From Mycogone perniciosa (taxonomy: Eukaryota > Ascomycota > Sordariomycetes > Hypocreales > Hypocreaceae), in assembly GCA_025331125.1 (NCBI GenBank), contig JAOALB010000107.1:124001-188000 (forward strand): a DNA stretch of 64,000 nt, in the 5' to 3' direction. The notes under the pieces are model-generated. The model saw only the letters and a program-made list of their open reading frames with translations. It made no database searches and was not told the origin of the DNA. Of the stretch, positions 23,184-36,993 are shown piece after piece. Position 1 is the stretch's first letter. Every line of letters begins with the position of its first letter. Made by a program: the position numbers and the translations under genes.

Positions 23184-23723
23184 TACAGGAGACGTTTGCT
23201 TTGGGAAGCTCCCATTCTAGTACCCCGATAGCCTAAATTCTCAGTTACGGCCGCAATACCTGCTATCTTGGGTTTTCCGAGGCAATACACCGATCTTCCC
23301 AGATATTTTTACCTAGAGACTATCACAACGTGCATATCTCATGTTAGCCTAATATACTATAAGACGTATAACTTAATAGCTTAGCACTAACAAGGGACTT
23401 AGCGTTATAGTTCATAATAGATTATAGTATCCCTACATTTATTTAAATAGAAACTTACTACACCTTTATCTATCGTACTTAAAAACTCCAAATACGTAGT
23501 TGTTATAATTTTATGCTTTGTCGGGACTGACCTACATGCCCAAGCTTACACAAATTTCTATTTCATTTACCTCACGCTTTATTCATAAGTTCGTGTATGC
23601 ATGGTTTGTGTGTGTGTTCCCCAGGCAAAATACTTTCACTTAATGAAAGAAATAGCTTTATTATTCCATAAGAGTATTTAATAGCAATACTAAGGCTCTA
23701 TTTACCTATAAAAGAAAACTACT
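23184..23723. other. intergenic, no gene recognised
   Basis: AT-leaning sequence without a supported gene. A tgtgtgtgtg run lies near 23608. Confidence 0.4.
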
Positions 23724-24747
23724 TTAATATGACTTATATAGAGTAAAGCTGTATTGAAAGTAGAGATATATAATATATTTATCACCGATTCTGGGGAGTA
23801 CCCCGTTGAAGGCATCCTTGTCCGATTGCGTCAACTCATCCACACAAGAAGTAGGCCCCAGAGCCACTCTGGAGCCGAAAAACTCAATCATGCGCAGCAG
23901 TAAGGGGATTCCCACACATATCTCTTGGCCAGGCCGGCCTTTGCTGTGCCTTTAGCATACGACCCGCACTCGTAGCTTCAGGGGGCCCCGTGGGACGTGC
24001 TATCCTCCACCTCTGCAGGATTCTGTTCGAGATCTTGAAGGTAAAATAGGTTCGGGCCAATTTTGGCCTCCAGCCAGAGATATGATTCTGGCATTACGTC
24101 AACATATTCGTATAGCATCTCATAGCAATCTACTTCTTTAAAGAGGGCACTTGGTCGGTGAGCTCAAATAATGTCTCTTCTATAGGCTTGAGTGGCCACT
24201 AGATAAGGAATGTGTCGCCTAGCATATATGGTCACTTATCCACACGCACAGTGTGGGCTCACATTTTGCTGGATTTTGGTCTGACAGAAAAGTTTCGGAG
24301 ACTGAGGATCCCGTTCGCTATGGAACTCCTGAGTGTCGTTGACCATGATCCGGTGTGCCGAAATGACCTTTCAGATGCTGTCTAGTGATGACGTGCCCTG
24401 GAGTCTTTGTTACTTTGGTAGGCAGCCATCTGGATTAAGTGAGCTGAAGCTCTACTTCGCGTATCAACTATTATATACCAACCACAATAAGCAACTTCAA
24501 CTATGGTCTGACCAACCATGTTGTCGGAGATGGCAGTGAGACTCACCCTGGCCTTATGGAGTGCCTCAATAGCCTCCCTACTCATCCTAAGTTTCACGGC
24601 GTTTGCAGCACGGCCTCCTTTGTCCAGGCCGGGATCGCCTTCATAGTTACTAGCAATCATATTGAACCAGAGTGGACTATACGCTTCCACCGCACGCTTG
24701 ATAGTCGTTGGGGCACTCAAGGCCAACGACGTAGCTTAGCGGTGCCC
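23724..24747 (-). pseudogene. unknown protein, multiply frameshifted
   Basis: The minus strand shows protein-like blocks in several frames. The first (24540-24740) contains SPLWFNMIASNYEGDPGLDK and ANAVKLRMSREAIEALHKAR, ending at a perfect gtgagt donor near 24547. Then come HRIMVNDTQEFHSERDPQ (about 24312-24365), ETLFELTDQVPSLKK (about 24135-24180), YVDVMPESYLWLEAKIGPN with LFYLQDLEQNP (about 24020-24115), and GIPLLLRMIEFFGSRVALGP (about 23850-23915). Stops and frame changes between blocks mean it cannot encode an intact product. The family is not recognised. One or two genuine introns may be mixed with lesions. Confidence 0.4.
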
Positions 24748-25474
24748 CGTACGGCGAGGAGAAAAGCAAGGCGGTGTGACGGGGTTTAGACGGAAGAAAC
24801 TATAACTCAGGGGTGTGGAAGGATGGTCGAATAGATTGCTGAACATGTGTTTGACGGTTACTCTTATTTGTGCTGTCATATTCTCATCTTCACCTACAAA
24901 AAGCCACTCCATGTCTATGGGGTCTTTTGTGAGTGAAATAAATCATCCAATGATAACAATCCTAAGCGTCACGCGCAACTGACATCTGAAACGGCTCCTG
25001 CCGAGGAAGCGGTTGAATATATTCCAGTCAAGTTCAGTCTAAGTAGTAAGCCACGAGTGTCGCTACACTAAGGCTGGCCGGACGGCGAGAAAGACAAACT
25101 ATAGGAGGAGCTGTATGAGTGTGAGTGTGTTTCGACTGAAAGCATTCTCTCGACAGCAGGTGGTTTTGTCAACCTCAGTAAACGGATTATTCCACATCAC
25201 GGCACATTCCATAACATGACACATTCCTTCATTCCAACGCACATTCCTTGATTCCCAACTAGCTTGCAATAACAGCCGGATCCGTAAGTCAATGACGATA
25301 TCATGACAGTCAGATTTCCTAGATTTCCTAGATCCGGATGGTCATGATCAATTAGTTAGCAAGTTTTCATGTATTTAAGCAGCCGCTTTTCCCACCTAAC
25401 TTGGGATAAGCAAGAGTGTCGAATTCTATCATTTTATGCATTCGTCAATGAGCCCTCATACTGTTGATCTGTGA
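24748..25474. other. intergenic, no gene recognised
   Basis: No supported gene. There is a tandem duplication agatttcctagatttcctag near 25312-25334. The 5' part of the following UstYa-like gene was not found here. Confidence 0.4.
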
Positions 25475-26030
25475 TTGATAGGTTTCCAATATATTCCCTT
25501 CTCAACAGACGGTTTAACATTGGGCATAGATGGTTCCACCCACGATCGACTGTTAGACAAGTCGGAGAGGATACCTCTTCAAGGTCAAGAAGGCAGATAC
25601 ATTGTTGGCCTTGACATCTTCCATCAACTCCATTGTCTGGTATGCTACGATTACCTCATCCAATATGTCTTACAGATTCGCTCATGCCCTCAAGTCCTTG
25701 ATGATACAAAAGCCTGTTCACTAACCAAATTGAGCACTCAGAATTCTATCCGAAAAGCCTTCTTTCCGCGCCACTACAATGTGTCGATGACAAATCCAGA
25801 TGGCACGGTAAATTTTCTGCAATGGGTCCATATTGGTTCGTAATACCTTGCACTCATGTCCCTCTCTACACCTACAGTCCCCTCTCATTTCCTTGAAGAA
25901 TACTCCGTCTCTAACACGTACACTTGAGCCCTTGTGCAGATCATTGCACCGATTCCATTAGGTAAGGTCTTATGTTCAATGTTAATCTCAAGCTTCCCTC
26001 CTACACCTACAGGTACCCCACCTTTTAGGT
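25475..26030 (+). pseudogene. UstYa-family (DUF3328) oxidase-like gene, truncated
   Basis: An exon ending at 25835 encodes the family core: YIVGLDIFHQLHC with the first HxxHC motif, then RKAFFPRHYNVSM and PDGTVNFLQWVHI. A 104-bp intron (25836-25939, branch ctctaac) leads to a 22-bp exon (25940-25961) that completes the second HxxHC motif (HIDHC). A further intron-like stretch then meets a stop and the RIPed block at about 26030. UstYa-type proteins modify ribosomally made cyclic peptides and other fungal metabolites. The N-terminal membrane anchor and the C-terminus are both missing. The 5' start is an in-frame ATG just after gattgatag, but a splice acceptor at 25510 (caacag) is equally possible. 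No precursor peptide or other cluster gene adjoins it. Confidence 0.65.
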
Positions 26031-29000
26031 GCCTACTCACTAAAGTTTATAGCCTCTTAACGAGCTATTAAGAAAAATAAACTTATTGATGCTCCTTTAA
26101 CCCTTTTGAGTATTTAAAAAAGGATAATAAATACTATTGAACTTTAAGTAAATTAAAAAAATTAAACTTTACTATTATTAAATAAACACTTATTTAATAA
26201 TTTAAAAAAAACTATTTATTTATATATATAAAATAAATACAATATTAATAAAAAATATATAAAAGTTAATATTTTTATTTTTAATTTAAATTTTAAGATA
26301 AAACTAAAAAAGGTTTTTTTTAAAAAGAATTAATAACAGTATTTAATTTTAATAATAATAAATAATTTATTTATAATTTTACTTTTTAAATAAAAATCCC
26401 TTTACTTTTAATTTAATCAATTTAACTTTAAGATTTTCTTTATAAAACTAGGTTTTGAGAATATAATAGCTGCTATAATAAATTGCAATTAAAAGGTCTT
26501 TAAGGAAGCTATATTAATTTAAGTTAAATTCGCTTATAAATATACTTTTTAATATAGCCTAGAATTATAATAAAATATTATAATAGTAAAATACTGTAAA
26601 TATTAAAAAGCTTATAGCTATTAAATAATTAAAAGTAATTAAAAGTAATTAATACTTTTTTTATATATAATATAATATAAAATATAAAGTAAAGAGTAGT
26701 ATTTATATATATAATATATATATAATATATAACCTTTATAATTATATAATAAAGTATTTATCTAATAAATATTATATATACTTCCTTTTTATATTTTATA
26801 TTTTATAGACCCTTTAATTAAAGGAGCTATTATAACCTTTCTTTAACTATAAGATATTAAAATACTTCGTATTAAGGTATTAAATAATCCTTTTAATATT
26901 CCTTTATATTTATATTATTAAGTTAACTGCTTATTATATATTATAAATAAAATTAAATAATAAAGGAAAAGTAACTTTAAAGTTAATATTTATAGAAAAA
27001 TAATAATAATAGTAATATTATAAATAACAATTTATACTTTGAATAATCGTTTTAAAGCTCCTTTTATAAAAAAGTAAATAATTCCTTTTTTTTACTGCTT
27101 CTTTTCTTTATAATTATTATTACTATTAATATTATTATTAAAATAGCCTTAACTTTATTTATATATTATTTAATAAACTATTTATTTAATAATTTAAATT
27201 ATTAATTTTGTTTAATATAACTATAATCTATTAAAAACAGTATAAATACTATTACTGCTTTTAAAAAAATCTAAAGTATTAATATTATAGTTACTCCTTT
27301 TACTCCTCCTTTTACTTTAAAATACTAGTTACCTATCTATAAAAACTGCTTATAGTCAGTAATTACTAAAAAAGGCAATTTTACATAATATAATAATAGT
27401 ATTAGTTACTTAAAATAATACTTTGCCTATAAGGCAGGCAATTATTATTATATCCTATAATATATTTATTTATTTAATTTAATTATTTAAACTATAAAAT
27501 TAAAACTTCATAGTAATTTTAAATTAACTTTATTAGCCTATTAGTTAGCCTTTACTATTAATAGTAATAAAGCTTTCATAAACCTTTTAATATATAATTA
27601 ACTGCTTTTTTTTAACTAGTAAAGTAAATAATTAAGAGGTATAAATAAGCTTTATGCCTAGAATTTAAAGTATTAGAAAAGTTTAGGTTTATTTATATAA
27701 ATAATATAAAGGGTATTAGCGCCTTTAATATAGCTTTAAATAGCTCTAATAATACTATATATACTTAAGTAATATAGAAAACTATAAGTAACTTTTTATT
27801 AGGTTAAAAATAGGTAATAGTTAAAGTATTAATAAATAATAATTGCCTTTTATTATTACTAAATTTAATTATATATCCCTTTTATAACTATTACTCCTTT
27901 ATAACTATACTTAAATCTATTAAGTTTAATAATACTTTAAAGTACTTTAACTGCTTTTAATAATTATTATAGTTTATATATTCTTTTTAAAATTAAACTT
28001 TATTTTATAAAATAAATATTAAAAGCTTATAGTCTTTTTACTATTTATATTAAAATAAATAGTTTTACTTTTATAATAAAGGTAATTACTATCCTTTAAT
28101 ATATAGTATTTATATAATAAATCTTTTATATATAGCTATTAAATAGTTTTATAAAGACTTTGATATTTTCGTTTATTAATTAAAAAGGTATTATTTATTA
28201 TAATTAAACCCTTTATTTTACTATACCCTTATATTATAATATAATATATTGTTATATATATAAATACTAAATCTCTTAATTAATAGTTTAATAGTATTTT
28301 CTATATAACTTATATAAACGGTTTAAAAGTATTAATATTATAAAAGCTATATTAACTTCAATTATAATTATAATATAAAGTATCGATTTTATTTTCCTTT
28401 AATAGCTTTTAACCTTTTCAATTATTATTTAACTAGTATCCTTTTAATATTTAATTACTAAAATAAAAATAAATAAAAATAAATCCCTTTTAGGTAAGTT
28501 AAAGTATTGTATTATTCTTTTAAGATATTCTTTATATAAAAGGTATATTTTATACTTTTTGCGATTTTAAATAATATTAATTCTTAAAAACTATTTTATA
28601 TCTTTACCTTTAATTAATTTATATTTTCCTTTTTGGCTAGCTATAAGCGTTATAGCTAATACTTTAATTTGTTTATTATATTTAATTAAAATATTATTAA
28701 TATAAAAGCCTAGGAAAATCCTTTTATTAAATATAAAGAAAAGATATAGCTTTTTTAAATATACCTTTAAACCTTATTCCTTTAAAGTTAACTATAATTT
28801 ATTATATTATAGTTATAGTAAATCCTTTAGCCTATATAAAGCTTTATTCAGCTCTTTATGTATATTCCTTTATTTAAATCTATTTAATAGTTTATATATT
28901 ATAACTATCCTTTATTTATCTTAAATTATATTAAAGAAAATATCTTTTATATTAAACTGCATTATTCCTAAATTAAACTTAACTATTAAAGCTATTATTA

Positions 29001-29814
29001 TATAAAAAAGTATACTATAAGTATTACAGTATATATACATTTTATTATAAAGCTTTTTTATAAATTACTTTATATTATAAAGTATACCTTATAGTATTTT
29101 AACTTCCCTTTTTTATTAAACTTATATATAAATACCTATTTAATAAATAAAGACTTTAAATATACTATTAATTATTATTACTTTTAACTATTCTATTTAT
29201 ATAATATATTAATCTCTTTTTATATAATTATAAAGAATTAATCCTTTAATAAATAGTGTTTGAATTCTTTTTAACTATTAAATAGTTTTACTAAATCTTT
29301 TAAATATATTGCTAGCTATAATAAAACTGCGTTAAGCGTTTAAATAAACTTTTAATTATAGGATATTGAAATAACTATAAAAGGTATTTAAAGGCTTTTT
29401 AAATATTATTTAATATACTTTATTAATTTTATAATAGGTATGTATCTATTATTTTAATAAAACCTACTATTATTAAATATACTTTACGTTAATTACTTTA
29501 AATTATTTTTTTTCCCTTTTAAGAAAATAATTATTAACTACTTATATAAAAGTATCTTTATATAGTTTTATACTTTTATACTATTATAAATCCTTTTTAT
29601 AGCTTTATATAACTTTGTTTATTAATAAAATTATTTTTTAATTTATTTATTTTTAATTATAAATCTATTTTACAATTCCTTTATATTTGAAATATTATAT
29701 TCCTATTAACCTTATTTATCCTTTAACTATAAACAGATACTTTTATTTATTTACTATATAAATTTATGTTTTATTTCTTTATATATTATTTTTAATAGTA
29801 AAGGATTTATAAAA
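26031..29814 (-). mobile_element. RIPed Ty1/Copia relic
   Basis: AT-rich DNA whose minus strand from about 29250 down to 28680 reads the Copia reverse transcriptase through stops. In order: YKFNKKGKLKYYKVYFIIQ (family KWVFKIKYN..GxxxRYKARFVA.G), ELNKALYRLKD (family LxKALYGLKQ) at about 28829-28853, and FYINNILI (family YVDDIL) at about 28684-28707. RNase H should lie further left, but motifs are too eroded to place. LTRs were not identified. The left edge at about 26030 is where composition changes, and the right side is interrupted by Gypsy element C. Sequence 36989-38330 may be its displaced continuation. Confidence 0.65.
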
Positions 29815-30202
29815 TATCATAACCTAACTATATTAAAGACCTTGTTACGGGATTACAGCAGAATATCGGAACCTTTAATTAATTACTAATAGATTGCAGC
29901 TATAAGCGCAATCCTATAAAAGGGATTACTATATAAAACCATAATCCTAGATTATCAGGATTACTATAATCTAAACAATTTAAGTGTATTTACTATATAT
30001 CTCTTTTATATATATATAACTGGCTTGCTATTTATTTAATATAGTTATTTAAATAATTATTAATAAATTATATTTACTAGAACTGCCTTTTTTATAGAAT
30101 TATAACTATATTACTTTATTTAATATTTATCTTTAACCTCTTTATTACTATAAATCTATACACTTTAATTTAACTATTATAAATTTAACCTAAATTATTA
30201 TA
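29815..30202 (+). repeat. 5' LTR of element C
   Basis: RIPed copy starting tatcataacctaact (from TGTCACGACCCGACC) and ending cctaaattattata (from CCCGGATCGTCACA). Confidence 0.8.
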
Positions 30203-33200
30203 TATTAATAACTTTTATTTAAAAGGCTAGTAAAGTTTTTAAGTAATACTATAAGTATATCTGCTATAGTATCCTCTTTTAATACTTTACTTTTTATTCT
30301 GCCTTTTCGCTAAGTATAGGATAATAATAGAGATAATAATATAAATAAAAGTAAAAATAAAAATAAAGTTAATAAAATAAAATAATTATATATTTATATA
30401 AAGGAAGCTTTTCAATATATAAAAGTTCACTATATAAAATAAAAGTAATACTATTAATATTTAATTATTAAGAATATAAAACTTTAATAAATAATTTAAT
30501 AATAGTAAATAACTATTATAAATTTATAAAATGAGGCTTTATTTACTTTAAATTTTATATTAAACTATAAAGAAAACTAACCTTCAAAAGATTTAAAAGA
30601 GTCGCTTAAAATACAGCCTTTTAAACCTTTTAATAAAAGTACTGTAATACTTTAACTATTTTTTATTTAACTATATAAGTATTTTATTTATTTTCGAATT
30701 AGCTTTAATATAGAGATTAATAAAGTCTTTTTAACTACGAGATAATTTAATGGAAACACTTTAAAGTAATTTAAATTTATTTAAAGGGATTGTTTAATAA
30801 TAAGTTAATAAATAAATACAGTTTATATTTATTAGCTATAATTAATTTGAAAAGGATTAAAAAAGAATTTTTAATAATATTAATACAGAATATATTAGAG
30901 AAAATAAATTTATAAATTTAATTTAAAAAGGAAAATACTTTAATAATATTATATACTTTAAAAGCTATACTTTTAAAATTAAACAAAAAAGCTTTACTTT
31001 TATAAAATACTTTTATAATAAATAAAAGCTAAAAGTTAAAAAAAAGCTTATAAATTCTTTTATAATGAAGGTATTATTAAATCTATTAAAAATATATATA
31101 AATATAAATAACTTACTTTAGAGGCTATATTTAAATATAAAAGAAATAGTAATTTAAATAGATTTATAAATATTAGAAATATATAAATTAAAGTAAAAAA
31201 AATAAAAATATATTATTAGCTTTAATAATACAAAGCTTAATTTAGTAGATTTAAATACTATTCAAAAAGGAAAAGTAAAGGTTATTTATTATAGTTATAA
31301 TACATTAAGATATATTTTAAAAGATTATAAACCTTTATAAAAGCTACAAATTAATAAGCTTTAAAAGCCTATATTAAAACTTAAATAAAAAGTTAATATA
31401 GCTTTAAAAGCTATTAATTATATATTGTTTAGCTGGATGATATACTATAATAATAACTGCTTGATTTATAAATTTAATGAAAAATAAAAGCAGATAATAT
31501 TTATAATAATTTAGGGTTATTTATAATAAATTAAAGGGAATATTAATTAAAACTTAAGTTTTTAATTTTTAAAAATATACTGAAAGAAAAGAAAGTAAAT
31601 AAATAGTCGCTATAATTAACTATAAATATTTTCATTAAATTACTGCAGGCAATAAAAGATAAACTAATAGCAGTAACTTTAATAATAAAAATAAAAATAA
31701 CCCTTTATAATATAGACTATTATTATATAGTACGATACCTTTAAAATTAAAAAATATATTATTTATAAATAGTAATTTTACAATTAAATTAAATAAATAT
31801 TACTTAAATTTAATTAAAAATGTTACTATAAATATATAATAAAATAAAACAATTTTATATTTATATAAACAGCTTTATAAATAAAATAACGCTAATTATA
31901 AAATTGCTATTAAGGTTATTTTAATGGCTTTAACTATAAATAAGAAACTAATATATTTTTATATATAAAGAGATTATATTATAAATAACTTTATTAATAT
32001 AAAATATTATATTATATTTTAAATTCTTTCTATTATATATAAATATATAATATACTTTCAAAAAAAGCAAGATATAATATATCTTTAATCAAAATCCTAT
32101 TTTATTTTATAAAATAAATATAAGATTATAATACTTTTAAAGAATAAATTATAACTATATAATGTTAAAAATTTAAAATTATTATTATTAAATTAAATAC
32201 TAAAACCTTAAAGGACGATTATTAAGTATAAAGATTTAAAAGATATAAATTTAAAGGATATTATCTTTACTATTAAAAGAATTTAATAAAATAGTATTTC
32301 TACTATAATAGAAACTTTAAATATAATTAATAATATTATTTAAAGTATAATAGCTTAAAATATATTATATATAAGCGAAATAAATAAAAGGATTAGTATA
32401 AATAATAAATTAATAATACTTTATATTTATTACTTAACTATATACTATTAAAAGGATAAATATATTATTTACTTATAAAGAAAACTTTAAAAGTAAGAAA
32501 TATAAAAGGATATTAAATATAAACCTATTATAAAAATAAAGAAATTAATTAAATTATAAAAAAGCTATATAAAAATTAATTTAACTTTATTATTTATAAA
32601 AGAATTGCTTATAATAAAAGAAAATAATATTTACTTGAAAGAACTATAATTAACTGCGAGATTTATATAAAATAAAAAGAATTAAAAAAGAATTAATATT
32701 ATTTATAAAAAGGCTATAAAGCAATAATTAATAAATTATATCCTTTAAAATATTAAATAATAAATGTAATAATAAAGATTTACTATATTTTAAATTAAAA
32801 ATAATAATTAAAGGATATTAATTATATATATTAATAGACAGGAAAGCAATAAATAATTTTATTACACCTATAACTATAAATTACTTATAGTTACTTTACA
32901 AAAAGGGAATTAAACTATATTAACTTTATTAAATAAAAAAAGGAGCCTTTATATATAATAATAAATAAATTGAATAAAAGATTAATGATTTTAAATTTAA
33001 AATTCTTAAATATAAAAAAGTAGCTTTTTATAATATAGTAAATATAAATATATATAATATTATTTTTAGTTATTTATAATTAAAATATAATAACTGTAAT
33101 ATTAATTAAAAAAAGGCTAGCTTTATCAATGTAATAATAAAGCTTTTTTAATAATTAAAACGATTAAAAAAGATTTAGCTATAAAAAAGAAAGTTTAAAA

Positions 33201-36200
33201 TATAAAGCCTTTAAATAAACCAATAAAAAGATCTAAAAAGATTACCTTTAATTTAATTATAGAAATAATTTATTTTAAATAAAGGTTAAATAAAGTAAAG
33301 GGAAAGATAAATAAATTAAGAAAATAATTGCCTTTTTATAAAACGTATTTAATAATATTAATACAATATTTAAAATAAAAAGCTTTAAAATAGCAATATT
33401 ATTAAAATAAATATAAAATATCTTTAAAGAATACTAAAAGTATAATAAACTATTTAAAGAAATATTTAATATAAAGCTATTAAAATATAGCTATTAAAAC
33501 TATATAATTAAAGTGAAAGATAATATAAGTATTACTTTTTATAAAATTTATAATTTAAATAAAAAAGAGTTTAAAAGCCTATATAATTATTTAAATAATG
33601 TATAAATTAAAGGGTATATTTAACCTTTTTTATTAAAAGCAGGCTACTTTATTATATTTATATTAAGAAAAAAGTAAATTATAATTAATTGTAAATTATT
33701 AACAGCTTAATAAAACTATTATTTAAAATAAACTTTTATTACTATTAATTATAGAATTGTAAAATAAATTATATAAAAAAAGTAGTTTATAATATGAGAT
33801 TTTAAAGGCGTTTATAATTTTATTTAAATTAAAGAAAAATATAAATAAATAACTGCCTTTTAAACTAAATATAGTTTATTTAAATATTTAATTATACTTT
33901 TTAGCTTTATTAATGCCTTTATAATATTTCAAAAGATAATTAATCATATATTAAAAAAGTACTTTAATATCTTTATAATTATTTACTTAAATAATATTTT
34001 AATTTTTTTAAATACTATTAAGAATATAAAAGAAATATTTTAAAAGTATTATATATAATATAAAATATTAAACTATTTATAAAATTAAAAAGATATAAAC
34101 TTTATATATAAAAAGTTACTTTTTAAAAATATATTATTACCTTTAAAGAAATTTATATAAATTTATTAAAGGTATAAGCAGTAAAAGATTAGCCTATATT
34201 TATAATAGTTAAAAAGATTTAAAGCTTATTAAAATCTATTAACTATTATTACTAATTTATTAAAGGCTATAAAAATATTATATAAACTTTTTATAAATTT
34301 TTTAAAAACAATTAAAAGCTTTTATAGGTATAAAATATATAAAAAGCCTTTAATAAACTTAAAAAGTTTATTTTAAAAACGTTTATATTTATTATATTTA
34401 ATTTATTTAAAGAAATAAAAGTTAAAATAAATAGCTTTAGCTTTACTATAAAAGCTTAGTTTAACTAAAAGGATAAAAAGAATAACCTATAGCTTATTAC
34501 TTTTTATTTTTAAATAGTATATAATATAAAACTAAACTATTTAATATATAATAAAGAACCTTTTACTATTAATTTTATATTTAAAGAATAGTAATATTAC
34601 TTATTAAAAGGAATATAAAGAATTAAAGTATATATTAATTATAAAAGTATTATATACTTTATAATAATTTAATAAGTTTTTAAAAAGTAAATTTATTATA
34701 TAAAATACCTTTTAAAATCTAACTATATTTTAATTTAATAAATTCTTTTTTAAAATAAAGAAATAAATATATTTAATAAATAAATTAAATATAATTAAAA
34801 AAAGATTAAATATATTAAATAGATTATAAAATAAACCTTTAAAGGATATTATTAATAAATAGCGCTGTAAGGTATATATAAGATATTTAATAATAATACT
34901 ATATTTTAATATAGTAAAAAGCATTATATTATTTAAAATAATAATAGATTATTAAAAGATATAAAGTTTAATAATAAAGAAACTTAATAGTAAAATGAAA
35001 AGATTTAGATTTTAAATAAACTTTAAATAAATATAGTTATAAAAGTTTATAAATATTTAATATATAAATATAAAAGTATTTATAAAACTTATAAATAAAT
35101 ATAAAAGTACTTTAAGTTTTAAAAGCTTAAAGAAATAATATAAAATATTATTTTTTACTATATAATATATAAAATAATTAAACCTTTAAAATATAAACTA
35201 TATAGTAAACTTTAACTTTTATTAATATTAAAATAATTAAATCAAAAAGTTATTAATTATATAAATATTTTATAATAGTAATATTTTGAAGTTAATTAGA
35301 TTTCACTTTATATATATTAACTATAGCTTTACGCTAAATATATATAAAGCATTAGAAAAAGGCTTATATATTAATAAAGTATAAATTAAAGTTAAAAGTA
35401 TAAAGTAATTATATAAGGAAATATAAGTATAACTTTACTTTATATAAAAGGAATAAAAAAGTATATTAATAAGTATAAATTAAAGGGATTAATCTTTAAA
35501 GAGGGAGATATAATTTACGTATATTAATATTCACTAAGAAAAAAGACTATAACTATTAAAATAATATAATTAAGCAATAAATTACATTTTAAAAAACTTA
35601 AACTTTATTTAATTCAAAAAGCTACTTTAAAAGTTACTTATAAATTTATATTATTAAATAATATTTAAATTTACTTAATATTCTATATTTTACTATTTAA
35701 AAAGGTATTATAAAATAAATCAAAAAAACTAATTATAGATTTAATTAAAGCTTTACTAGTTAAAGAAAAATATAATATTAAAAGAATTAAAGCTATAAAA
35801 ATAAAAGATAATAAATATTAATATTTAATTAAAGAAAAAAACTATAAAAAAGAATATAACTTTTAAAAACTTATTAAATACCTATTAAACGCTAAAAATA
35901 AACTTAAATAATTTTATTAGTCTTTAAGATCAAAGGACTTAAGTCTATAAAATTATTGTTAAGCTTTATAAAAGCTTGATTTACTTTAATAGGTACCCTT
36001 AGCAATTAAGGATTAGTTAATACCTTTACCTTTTAAACAGATAAAAAGGGCAGTATATTATCCTTTTTATCTAGACCCTATAACCTTTATTTAAAAGGTT
36101 TAGTATATTGCTTATATACCTTTTTCTTAGTATATTAAATATAGTTTAAATGCCCTGCAGCTACTATAATCTGCAATTATAGCTCTATTAAATAAAAATA

Positions 36201-36600
36201 AAGAACCTTTAGGTTTTTCTGATATTTAAGTATATAAATAACTAGAAAGGTTAATAGAAAAATATAAAGGAGAGGAAAGAGAGGAGTATATAAAATAAAG
36301 CAATTGAAACTTTATTATAGGAATAGCCCTAATATATATATTTACTATACTTTAAAAAGTTATTTATTATTTAATAAATTAATTTCTTTTAAAAGTAATA
36401 AGCATAAAGTATATTAGCAGGATTGCCTTTAAAAGGAATTATAAAAGTAAATAAAGTATATTAATTAAATCTATAAGCGCGAGGTTTAGCAATATAATTT
36501 ATTATAATATTCATATAGGAAAGGTAAAAAGAATAAATAAATAAAACTTATAAAGGAATTAATAAGTTTTAAAGATAAAATTAATAGGAGGGGAATATTA

Positions 36601-36988
36601 TATTATAACCTAACTATATTAAAAACCTGGTTATAGGATTATAGTAAAATGTTCAAACCTTTAATTAATTACTAATAAATTGCAGCTATAAACGCAATCT
36701 TATAAAAGGGATTATTATATAAAACTATAATTATAGATTATTAAAATTACTATAATCTAAACAATTTAAATATATTTATTATATATCTCTTTTATATATA
36801 TATTACTAGCTTACTACTTATTTAATATAGTTATTTAAATAGTTATTAATAAATTACATTTACTAGAACCGCTTATTTTATAGAATTATAACTATATTAG
36901 CCTGCTTAGTATTTATCTTTAACCTCTCTATTAATATAAATCTATAAACCTTAGTTTAACTGTTAAGAATTTAACCTGGATTATTATA
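36601..36988 (+). repeat. 3' LTR of element C
   Basis: Near-copy of 29815-30202, starting tattataacctaact and ending cctggattattata, followed by TAAAA. Confidence 0.8.
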
Positions 36989-36993
36989 TAAAA

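Larger units (their letters stand above)
29815..36988 (+). mobile_element. full-length RIPed Ty3/Gypsy retrotransposon (element C)
   Basis: Bounded by LTRs 29815-30202 and 36601-36988, with the 5-bp duplication TAAAA on both sides (29810-29814 and 36989-36993), total 7174 bp. It is the same family as element B in opposite orientation: the sequence just inside the 5' LTR (30203 onward) matches the reverse complement of 17100-17233. The plus strand carries a gag region, RT (YLNNILIF at about 33984-34010, preceded by YLIILFSFINAF), RNase H (about 34245-34560) and integrase with its C-terminal segment KEGDIIYV at about 35460-35670. A polypurine tract (aggaggggaata, 36586-36597) precedes the 3' LTR. 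Stops throughout; dead. Confidence 0.85.
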
